Below, in pieces: positions 1-6,045 of a stretch of DNA of 8,131 nt. The translations under genes and the position numbers were made by a program. The DNA lies in the NCBI GenBank assembly GCA_047632755.1, contig JBLIDT010000057.1, forward strand, positions 1 through 8,131, written 5' to 3'. Below the pieces are notes generated by a model. It saw only the letters and a list, made by a program, of their open reading frames with translations, made no database searches and was not told the origin of the DNA. Numbering within the stretch: position 1 is the first letter of the stretch; every line of letters begins with the position of its first letter. The stretch is from JAKVAV01 sp047632755. Lineage in GTDB: Bacteria > Bacteroidota > Bacteroidia > Flavobacteriales_D > Cryomorphaceae.

Positions 1-199
1 CTACAGGCTTGGCTTCAGTTGTTTCGGCGCTAGCCTCAGTTTTAGGAGTCTCTTCGGTAACCTCAGCTTTCGGCTCTTCCGCTTTCGCAGTTTCCTCGGT
101 ACTTTCTGTTACTTTTTCTTGAGTTTCAGCAGGCTTAGATTCAGCAGCTACTTGAGTGTTTTTGGTTTCCTCAGAAACCTTTTTTTCGTCATTTGCCAT
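1..199 (-). CDS. N-terminal fragment of an acidic, low-complexity protein (candidate ribosomal protein S1)
   Basis: An open frame of 66 complete codons starts at the ATG at 199-197, begins MANDEKKVSEETK and runs off the left edge. The visible part is almost entirely Glu, Thr, Ala, Lys, Pro and Val, with no Cys, Trp or aromatic residue and no signal peptide, so it looks like a disordered acidic N-terminal tail rather than a folded domain. A perfect TAnnTTTG element at 299-292 and a structured leader of roughly 85 bases precede it. Identity is an inference. Several Bacteroidota S1 proteins carry an acidic N-terminal extension, and rpsA lies beside cmk or ispH (lytB) in many bacteria, which fits the neighbours here. 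A DUF349-type protein or another Glu-rich protein is a real alternative, because no diagnostic domain lies inside the window. The reading frame is confident and the function is not. Confidence 0.7.
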   Translation of the reverse strand, partial: MANDEKKVSEETKNTQVAAESKPAETQEKVTESTEETAKAEEPKAEVTEETPKTEASAETTEAKPV

Positions 200-220
200 A
201 GAAATAAGGCAGTTCTTTGT

Positions 221-291
221 ATCACATCTTTATGGCAGATGTAAGCAGGGTTATTAAAGAGGCAGCCATAACGCCTCGTTTTTAAGAGGCG
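221..291 (-). promoter_or_regulatory. Structured 5' leader with alternative hairpins
   Basis: Three inverted repeats crowd this leader. CGCCTC (291-286) pairs perfectly with GAGGCG (277-272) around an 8-base loop. The GAGGC part (277-273) can instead pair with GCCTC (263-259), which excludes the first stem. Nearer the gene, ACATCT (242-237) pairs with AGATGT (229-224) around a 7-base loop, extendable by a U-G and a U-A pair. A further GTTAT (272-268) could pair with ATAAC (254-250). Competing stems of this kind are typical of attenuators and of leaders that bind a regulatory protein, but I recognise no named riboswitch. The repeats are visible in the sequence; the regulatory role is inferred. 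Confidence 0.4.
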
Positions 292-299
292 CAAAGGTA
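292..299 (-). promoter_or_regulatory. Bacteroidota -7 promoter element for the left-hand acidic-protein gene
   Basis: Read on the minus strand, TACCTTTG matches the Bacteroidota -7 consensus TAnnTTTG at all six fixed positions. A possible -33 element (ATTGG, with its TTG at 324-322) lies 22 bases upstream, slightly far. Transcription would start near position 285, giving a leader of about 85 bases before the ATG at 199. The inference rests on the motif and its orientation. Confidence 0.55.
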
Positions 300-422
300 A
301 TGTTTTCCAACAATTAAACACCAATACTTTGCGGAGTCTTTCTAGAAGAGATTTTCTCGACGGTCATTCGCTATTATCTCCTCATTCCAGTGAATCCATT
401 TATTAGCAAGCAAACATTATTC

Positions 423-430
423 TAAATTTG
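423..430 (+). promoter_or_regulatory. Bacteroidota -7 promoter element for ispH
   Basis: TAAATTTG is a perfect match to TAnnTTTG. A TTTA at 399-402, 20 bases upstream, is a three-of-four match to the -33 TTTG element. The start point would be near 437, leaving a leader of about 22 bases before the ATG at 460. No Shine-Dalgarno is apparent, as is usual in this phylum. Confidence 0.6.
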
Positions 431-459
431 CTGTTCTGCCCACAAGACAGATACTCTAC

Positions 460-1689
460 ATGAAAAGCTTCGAAGTTCCTGAATTCTATCGTTCACCTAT
501 TATCGCGAAAGTGAAAGAAGCGCGAAAAATTACAGACCCAAGAAAGAAAGATTTTTCACCTTCTATTTTGGATTTTGGTCCCGTACAATTTTTGGTTCCG
601 CGTCATTTTGGATTCTGCTATGGTGTAGAGAATGCAATTGAGATTTCATACCGAGCGGTAGAAGAGAACCCTGGGAAGAGGATTTTTCTTCTCAGTCAAA
701 TGATTCATAATCCAACGGTAAACGCTGATCTGGAAAGCAAAGGAATCAAGTTTATTATGGATACTCAAGGAAACCAATTCGTGGATTGGGATGAACTCCA
801 AGCAGATGATATTGTCATCATCCCAGCATTTGGAACGACGGTGGAGATTATGAAATTGCTTTCCGAAAAGGGTATTCAGATTGAGAAGTACAACACGACA
901 TGTCCGTTTGTTGAGAAGGTTTGGAAACGATCAGATCAATTAGGGAAAGACGATTTTTCGGTGATCATCCACGGCAAAATTAAACACGAAGAAACGCGAG
1001 CAACATTTTCACACAGCTACCAGGGGGCTCCATCTGTTGTGATACTGAACATGAAAGAGGCGGAGACCTTGGCGCAGTTTATTCGGAAGGAAAGACCAGT
1101 AGAACAGTTTTACCAAGAGTTTGAGGGAAAGTATAGCGCGGGCTTTGATGCCAGTAAAGATCTCAATAGAGTAGGGGTGGTGAATCAAACCACCATGCTC
1201 GCTACCGAAACGCAAGGGATCGCAGATTACTTCAAACAAACGATGATTGATGTTTTTGGTGAGGGAGACTACAAAAGTCACTTTGCCGATACGAGAGATA
1301 CCTTGTGTTATGCGACCAATGATAATCAAAGAGCTACAGTGGGCGTTTTGGAAGAAGGCGCAGATCTTGCTCTGGTAGTCGGGGGGTATAACAGTTCAAA
1401 TACTTCTCACATTGTTGAACTTTGTGAAGAACAGATGCCCACCTTTTTTATCAGCGCCGCCGATGAGATCAAGGGCAAAGATGAGATTCACCATTTTAAT
1501 TATCCGGAGAAGAAAATGGAAATATCTCGAAACTGGTTGAATACGAAAACTCCATTGCGCATTGTCTTAACCAGCGGAGCTTCATGTCCAGACGCAATTG
1601 TGGACGCTGTAATGCAGAAAATACTTTCCTTTTATGATGAAATTAGAAATGTGGAACAGGTTCTTGATGAAACGCTTGCTACTCCTTGA
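460..1689 (+). CDS. ispH: 4-hydroxy-3-methylbut-2-enyl diphosphate reductase, long form
   Basis: IspH (LytB) is the last enzyme of the MEP isoprenoid pathway. It reduces HMBPP to IPP and DMAPP in the cytosol using a 4Fe-4S cluster. The family's three cluster cysteines are visible: C53 in HFGFCYGVE, C148 in NTTCPFVEKVW and C283 in DTLCYATNDNQ. The substrate-binding HNPTVN (83-88), the HEET region (176-179) and GGYNSSNTSHI (308-318) are also present. C376 in SGASCPD sits where other IspHs have Ala, so it is an extra cysteine and not a cluster ligand. At 409 residues it is much longer than the roughly 310-residue E. coli type and resembles the long cyanobacterial and plant form. About 40 residues precede the core, and there is an extended insert at about 195-235. 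The ATG at 460 follows a good promoter element closely. It is the only large complete plus-strand gene and converges on cmk. Confidence 0.96.
   Translation: MKSFEVPEFYRSPIIAKVKEARKITDPRKKDFSPSILDFGPVQFLVPRHFGFCYGVENAIEISYRAVEENPGKRIFLLSQMIHNPTVNADLESKGIKFIMDTQGNQFVDWDELQADDIVIIPAFGTTVEIMKLLSEKGIQIEKYNTTCPFVEKVWKRSDQLGKDDFSVIIHGKIKHEETRATFSHSYQGAPSVVILNMKEAETLAQFIRKERPVEQFYQEFEGKYSAGFDASKDLNRVGVVNQTTMLATETQGIADYFKQTMIDVFGEGDYKSHFADTRDTLCYATNDNQRATVGVLEEGADLALVVGGYNSSNTSHIVELCEEQMPTFFISAADEIKGKDEIHHFNYPEKKMEISRNWLNTKTPLRIVLTSGASCPDAIVDAVMQKILSFYDEIRNVEQVLDETLATP
1679..1689. other. Tail-to-tail overlap of ispH and cmk
   Basis: The ispH stop TGA (1687-1689) lies inside the last codons of cmk, and the cmk stop TAG (1681-1679) lies inside the last codons of ispH. 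No intergenic space remains for a terminator, so each transcript must end within or beyond the antisense strand of the other gene. I see no strong hairpin with a T-tract at this point. Confidence 0.9.
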
Positions 1690-2365
1690 TGATTTTTAGA
1701 GCCCATTCCAGAACTAGATCGAGTTGCTCTGTTTGTGTGACGTCTGTATTATCTAGAACACGAGCATCCTTTGCTTGAATGAGAGGGTTTTCTTTTCTGC
1801 TCGTATCCATCTTATCCCGATGAGTTATATTTCGCTTGACTTGATCACGGGTCAGTTGTTCTTCTTTCGCTGCCAGCTCGGCAAATCTTCTTTCTACGCG
1901 CACCTCGGGGTCGGCAGTCATGAAAATTTTCAGTTCCGCATCTGGAAGCACAGCGCTACCGATGTCTCTGCCATCCATCACCACGCCGCCATTTCGAGCT
2001 GCCTTTTGCTGCATCACGCGTAACTTTCCCCTTACTTCAGGTATGAGACTTACCTGACTCACCAGAGAAGAAACGTTGAGCGAACGAATCTCATCTTCCA
2101 CTTCTTCTTCATTCAAGCGTGTGGTATTGATTCCATTTTTATTAATGAAATCAACATCAATGGAAAATAGATTGTCGATCAATCCTTGATCGTTAACTTC
2201 CTCCTTATTCGTTAAGTTATTTCGGATGGCGAAAAGCGTGACAGCTCTATACATTGCGCCTGAGTCAATGTAGGAGTAGTTCAGTGCTTTTGCGAGCCCT
2301 TTTGCCAAGGTGCTTTTCCCACAGGATGAATAGCCATCTATGGCTATGTTTATCTTTCTTTCCAC
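1679..2365 (-). CDS. cmk: Cytidylate kinase ((d)CMP kinase)
   Basis: Cmk phosphorylates CMP and dCMP with ATP in pyrimidine nucleotide salvage and supply. The 228-residue length is normal for the family. The P-loop GYSSCGKST occupies residues 11-19 with K17 as the ATP-binding lysine. DSGAMYRAVT (34-43), the CMP-site DGRDIGSAV (131-139) and the HRDKMDTSRKENPL segment (182-195) are all typical. The start is GTG at 2365-2363. No in-frame ATG lies between it and the P-loop, and the frame is closed upstream by the porQ stop codon (2404-2402), which happens to be in the same frame. It begins 36 bases after porQ ends and is probably co-transcribed with it. The 3' end overlaps the end of ispH by 11 bases in the opposite orientation. 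Confidence 0.96.
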   Translation of the reverse strand: MERKINIAIDGYSSCGKSTLAKGLAKALNYSYIDSGAMYRAVTLFAIRNNLTNKEEVNDQGLIDNLFSIDVDFINKNGINTTRLNEEEVEDEIRSLNVSSLVSQVSLIPEVRGKLRVMQQKAARNGGVVMDGRDIGSAVLPDAELKIFMTADPEVRVERRFAELAAKEEQLTRDQVKRNITHRDKMDTSRKENPLIQAKDARVLDNTDVTQTEQLDLVLEWALKIIKE

Positions 2366-2401
2366 GGCTGGCGAAGATAGGAATACCTGACTGGAATGCG
2401 G

Positions 2402-3439
2402 TTATGACTTTTTGAAATCGTCGAATTTGAAGCCCAGCGTGAAATGATTGCTGACCCCCGCCACACTGTAAGCGGCTCGAGCATAGCTGATATGGATTTT
2501 CGCCACCCGAAAGCCAAGGCCATATGTAATTCCTGCCCCTCCAGGATTGTCATCAATCTTCAATTGCTGCCGTCGGTTGTAATTGTATCCCAGTCTCAAA
2601 TTGAAATTCTCCGTGAGCAGAATCTCGGCATTGAATACCAAATGCCTCATCAGGTTTTCACCAAAACCTCCAGGGTTTGTTACCACCTCTTCACCCGTTA
2701 TCGGATCAATTTCTGTGATGGTTCGCTCAGGAGTGAGATCCCAGCGTTGAAGGTTTTCTCCGATAACTGAAAATCGAATGGGCGCTTTGGCCAGCCTTTT
2801 AGAAAAAGCAGCCTGAATCTCAAACGGCAAGGTTTCATTCTCGCCATCGCGGTAGCTGCTTAGTGAGGTTCCTAGATTCTTGATTAACACGGTAGCCGTG
2901 AAAAGCTTTTCGGCATTGTAGAAAGTACCACTAAAGTCAGCGGCCATGGCTGTTGATTTGTATTCGGCCAATTCGCTGAGAATAAATTTCAGATTTCCAC
3001 CCACTGAAAATCGCTCATTGATTTGGCGTCCATAGCCTCCTTGAAAAAGATATTCGCCTGCATTGAAGGAACCAATTACTTCTCCTGTCTCTGTGGTCAT
3101 AGAGAAATCACCATAACCTAAGCTCGTGATCCCGATAGAGAATGTTCCCACACTGTCGATGTGCTTGGCATATCCTGCATGAATGATACTTGCTTCGCCA
3201 AAAAAGGGAGTGTAACCGAAAACTATTTGGTCAGAACTCAACGAGTCTAGAAGAGATGGAGCATACAAACCTAAGTTCAAATCGCCATCTTTTACGGCAA
3301 TGGCATTTCCCCCCAAGGCAGCTATTCTGGCTGGGGAAATGAGTTGAAGAATTTGAAAGTTGGTTTGCCCATTGTCTTGTGAAAAAACTTGAGAAAAACC
3401 AGATAGTGCTAGGACTATCGTTAGTAACCGTTTATACAT
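2402..3439 (-). CDS. porQ: Type IX secretion system outer-membrane protein PorQ
   Basis: PorQ belongs to the PorV/PorQ (UPF0164) beta-barrel family. In Porphyromonas it holds PorZ at the cell surface as part of the attachment complex (PorU, PorV, PorQ, PorZ) that releases and modifies type IX cargo. The protein has 345 residues. Residues 1-20 form a signal peptide with basic YKR, a hydrophobic core and likely cleavage after SQVFS. A conserved early segment, SPARIAALGGNAIAV, spans about residues 35-49. After it come alternating amphipathic strands with many Gly and aromatic residues, ending in FTLGFKFDDFKKS, as expected of an outer-membrane barrel. The ATG at 3439 directly precedes the signal peptide. 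The gene lies between lon (61 bases upstream) and cmk (36 bases downstream). The porQ-cmk pairing recurs in the phylum, which supports the name. A PorV paralogue is the main alternative, but PorV is usually longer and located elsewhere. Confidence 0.88.
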   Translation of the reverse strand: MYKRLLTIVLALSGFSQVFSQDNGQTNFQILQLISPARIAALGGNAIAVKDGDLNLGLYAPSLLDSLSSDQIVFGYTPFFGEASIIHAGYAKHIDSVGTFSIGITSLGYGDFSMTTETGEVIGSFNAGEYLFQGGYGRQINERFSVGGNLKFILSELAEYKSTAMAADFSGTFYNAEKLFTATVLIKNLGTSLSSYRDGENETLPFEIQAAFSKRLAKAPIRFSVIGENLQRWDLTPERTITEIDPITGEEVVTNPGGFGENLMRHLVFNAEILLTENFNLRLGYNYNRRQQLKIDDNPGGAGITYGLGFRVAKIHISYARAAYSVAGVSNHFTLGFKFDDFKKS

Positions 3440-3500
3440 CTCGGTGCAAAAAACGCAAAATATTCTAGTCTATTGCCGAGGGTTTAAAAACTTGCTAGAC
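3440..3500 (-). other. Short lon-porQ intergenic spacer
   Basis: These 61 bases separate the lon stop from the porQ start. An A/T-rich stretch (TATTTTG on the minus strand, about 22 bases before the porQ ATG) is a 7-base near miss to TAnnTTTG. There is no hairpin good enough to call a terminator, so porQ may be read from the lon transcript, from a weak promoter of its own, or both. Confidence 0.4.
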
Positions 3501-5948
3501 TTAAGCGACTTTGAGGGGTTCTGCCACTTTTTGAGTCAACAGGGCTTTCTCAACTACTTCCATCATGTCATCTACAAAATGGAAAGTCAATCCATCGATA
3601 TACTTTGGATTGATCTCTTTCAAGTCTTTCTCATTTTTTGAAGACATGATGATTTCCTTGATGTTGGCACGCTTGGCGGCTAGGATTTTTTCTTTCACTC
3701 CACCTACAGGAAGTACTTTTCCGCGTAGTGTGATTTCTCCCGTCATTGCCAAATACTTTTTCACTTTTCTCTGGGTGAAAATAGATGCTAGCGCAGTAAG
3801 CAATGTGATTCCAGCAGAAGGTCCATCTTTTGGTGTGGCTCCCGCAGGCACGTGGATATGGACATTCCAATTGTCAAAAATTTCTTGGTCTAGTCCGAGC
3901 GCATCGCTGTGAGACTTCAAGTATTCCAAAGCAATCATTGCTGACTCCTTCATCACGTCACCTAAGTTTCCTGTCAGGGTAAGCTTCCCTTTTCCTTTGG
4001 TGAGGGAGCTTTCAATAAATAAAATATCTCCGCCTGTCGGTGTCCAAGCCAACCCTGTTACAACTCCAGCTACGTCATTGTCCTGGTATTTGTCTTTTGC
4101 GTGCGATGGACCCAATATATCTTCCAGCTGATCAACGGTGATCGTTGGAACGAATTCTTCCTCCATCGCAATTTCCTTGGCTCTGTTTCGAACCAACTTA
4201 GAAATTTTCTTTTCGAGTCCTCGCACTCCTGATTCGTTCGTGTATTCCTCCACGATTTTTTCAAAAACAGGCTTGCCGACTTTGATCATTTCCTTGCCGA
4301 GCCCATTTTCTTTGATCTGCTTTGGTAAAAGGTGCTTTTTGGCGATCTCTACTTTCTCTTCTACAGTGTAGCCATTTACCTCTATGATTTCCATGCGGTC
4401 GCGAAGGGCTGCATGGATGGTGTTCAGGCTATTTGCCGTGGCAATGAACATGACCTTAGAAAGGTCGTAGTCGAGCTCAACATAGTTGTCGTAAAAAGTC
4501 GAGTTTTGCTCGGGGTCGAGCACTTCTAGCATAGCCGATGATGGATCACCGTGTGAATCTCTGCCGAGCTTATCCAATTCATCTAAAATGAAAACGGGAT
4601 TAGAAGTGCCCGCTTTTTTGATGTTCTGAATAATTCTTCCTGGCAATGCACCGATATACGTTTTTCGGTGACCTCGAATTTCTGCTTCGTCGCGCAAACC
4701 GCCCAAAGACATACGTGCGTATTTTCTTCCCAATGCTTCGGCAACGGATTTTCCTAAACTGGTTTTACCCACACCTGGAGGTCCGTAAAGACAAAGAATA
4801 GGCGATTTCATATCACCTTTGAGCTTTAGCACAGCCAAGTGTTCAATGATTCGCTCCTTTACTTTTTCGAGTCCGTAATGATCGCGGTCTAAAATTCTTT
4901 GAGCTCTTTTTAAGTCAAATTTATCCTTGGAGTAATCCTGCCAAGGAAGTTCCAAAAGGGTTTCCAGATAGTTCAGCTGAACCGAGTAATCTGCCCCCTG
5001 TGGATTCATTCTTCTCAAACGATCCAGCTCTTTGTGAAAAGCCTTACCCGTTTTCTCGTTCCACTTTTTTGTCTCTGCTCGCTTCAACATTTCCGCGACG
5101 AGCTCCTCTTGAGGATTACCACCCAATTCTTCTTGGATGGTCTTCATCTGCTGATGGAGGAGGTATTCGCGTTGCTGCTGGTCGATATCGACTTTGACCT
5201 TTGATTGGATGTCATTCTTCAGCTCGAGCATTTGCAATTCTTTGCTGAGGTATTCCAGCACCAATTCAGCGCGTTTGCGCAAATCGGCAATTTCCAAAAG
5301 CTTCTGTTTGTCCTTCACTTCCGCGTTCATATTGCTCGAAATGAAGTTGACCAAGAAACTGTGGCTCTCAATGTTCTTTATGGCAAATTGTGCTTCCGAA
5401 GGGATATTTGGCGAAAGCTTAATGATGTGAAGGGCCAAGTCCTTAAGCGAATCAACCAATGCCTGGAATTTTCTTTTTCCAGTCTCAGGTTTTATCTCAG
5501 CAAACTCTTTCACTCTGGCTTTGAGGTAGGGCTCTTCTGATACTGGTTCGATTAGTTCGAAACGCTTTTTACCTTGAATGATAACCGTCGTGCTACCATC
5601 GGGCATTTTGAGCAAACGCATGATCTTAGCGATGGTTCCGATCTTGTTTAAATCATCGAACTGAGGGTCTTCAATCGATTGCTCTTTTTGACTAGCCACA
5701 CCTACCAAGCTTTTGCTCTTGTATGCCTCTTGAATCAGCTTAATACTTTTATCTCTTCCTACAGTGATGGGGATAACCACCCCAGGGAAAAGTACTGTAT
5801 TTCGAATCGGAAGTATTGGCAGTTCTACAGGAGTCTCCTCGCTGTTCATTTCCGCTTCGTCTTCGTTTGTGATTAATGGGATGAATTCCGTCTCATTCTC
5901 AGCCATATTTTGCATGTCTTGTGGATCCCAAAGTTTATTTTCGATCAT
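3501..5948 (-). CDS. lon: ATP-dependent Lon protease (endopeptidase La)
   Basis: Lon is a cytosolic hexameric AAA+ protease that degrades misfolded and regulatory proteins. The 815-residue length is typical of Bacteroidota Lon. A divergent acidic leader (1-40) precedes the N-terminal substrate-binding domain, which opens with LPILPIRNTVLFPG at 43-56 and is followed by a helical, coiled-coil region (about 205-330). The AAA+ module has Walker A GPPGVGKT at 389-396 (K395) and Walker B FILDELD at 453-459 (D456, E457). The protease domain carries the Ser-Lys dyad: S711 in DGPSAG and K754 in GGVKEK. The spacing of K395, E457, S711 and K754 agrees with E. coli K362, E424, S679 and K722, so the enzyme should be active. 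The start is the first ATG in the frame; M12 is a possible alternative. The gene lies 97 bases downstream of the GlmU-like gene and has its own putative control region. Confidence 0.98.
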   Translation of the reverse strand: MIENKLWDPQDMQNMAENETEFIPLITNEDEAEMNSEETPVELPILPIRNTVLFPGVVIPITVGRDKSIKLIQEAYKSKSLVGVASQKEQSIEDPQFDDLNKIGTIAKIMRLLKMPDGSTTVIIQGKKRFELIEPVSEEPYLKARVKEFAEIKPETGKRKFQALVDSLKDLALHIIKLSPNIPSEAQFAIKNIESHSFLVNFISSNMNAEVKDKQKLLEIADLRKRAELVLEYLSKELQMLELKNDIQSKVKVDIDQQQREYLLHQQMKTIQEELGGNPQEELVAEMLKRAETKKWNEKTGKAFHKELDRLRRMNPQGADYSVQLNYLETLLELPWQDYSKDKFDLKRAQRILDRDHYGLEKVKERIIEHLAVLKLKGDMKSPILCLYGPPGVGKTSLGKSVAEALGRKYARMSLGGLRDEAEIRGHRKTYIGALPGRIIQNIKKAGTSNPVFILDELDKLGRDSHGDPSSAMLEVLDPEQNSTFYDNYVELDYDLSKVMFIATANSLNTIHAALRDRMEIIEVNGYTVEEKVEIAKKHLLPKQIKENGLGKEMIKVGKPVFEKIVEEYTNESGVRGLEKKISKLVRNRAKEIAMEEEFVPTITVDQLEDILGPSHAKDKYQDNDVAGVVTGLAWTPTGGDILFIESSLTKGKGKLTLTGNLGDVMKESAMIALEYLKSHSDALGLDQEIFDNWNVHIHVPAGATPKDGPSAGITLLTALASIFTQRKVKKYLAMTGEITLRGKVLPVGGVKEKILAAKRANIKEIIMSSKNEKDLKEINPKYIDGLTFHFVDDMMEVVEKALLTQKVAEPLKVA

Positions 5949-5967
5949 AATTGTTCTTTTCCAAAGT

Positions 5968-5991
5968 GCGCCAATCTGTCAGAACTGGCGC
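5968..5991. promoter_or_regulatory. Operator-like dyad (or leader hairpin) upstream of lon
   Basis: A perfect 6-base inverted repeat, GCGCCA (5968-5973) and TGGCGC (5986-5991), encloses a 12-base spacer that itself contains the small palindrome TCTG-T-CAGA (5975-5983). The two nearly share a centre. The element lies 20-43 bases before the lon ATG and overlaps the predicted transcription start, where a repressor operator would sit. As RNA it could form an interrupted hairpin. It does not match CIRCE (TTAGCACTC-N9-GAGTGCTAA). The repeat is plain in the sequence; any role in lon control is inferred. Confidence 0.45.
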
Positions 5992-5992
5992 T

Positions 5993-6020
5993 CAATTTAT
6001 AACACTGCCGCAAAAGTCAA
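5993..6020 (-). promoter_or_regulatory. Putative lon promoter
   Basis: On the minus strand a TTGAC (6020-6016) is followed after 16 bases by TAAATTG (5999-5993), a one-base-short variant of the Bacteroidota -7 element TAnnTTTG. Transcription would start near 5986, about 38 bases before the lon ATG. The -7 element is imperfect, so this is only a candidate. Confidence 0.35.
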
Positions 6021-6045
6021 GCGTCGTGCCAAAGTGGGGTGTAAA

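Larger units (their letters stand above)
200..459. other. Divergent intergenic region between the acidic-protein gene and ispH
   Basis: These 260 bases hold no credible coding frame. They contain one TAnnTTTG element facing each way, at 292-299 (minus) and 423-430 (plus). The minus-strand half carries the structured leader. The stretch from about 300 to 395 shows no repeat or recognisable operator. Confidence 0.6.

Noticed and set aside
1009..1329. Minus-strand open frame inside ispH
   Set aside because: It is antisense to conserved ispH sequence, including the codons for residues on both sides of the C283 motif, and has no recognisable domain.
3468..3500. GTCTA/TAGAC inverted repeat as a terminator between lon and porQ
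   Set aside because: The arms are only 5 A/T-rich pairs separated by 23 bases, with no T-tract in the right place. This is likely chance.
5205..5540. Plus-strand open frames inside lon (also 3565-3912 and 5764-6111)
   Set aside because: They lie antisense to well-conserved lon codons, match no family I know and have no promoter or ribosome site. They are reading-frame shadows.
5968..5991. CIRCE/HrcA operator upstream of lon
   Set aside because: The arms GCGCCA/TGGCGC and the 12-base spacer do not fit TTAGCACTC-N9-GAGTGCTAA.
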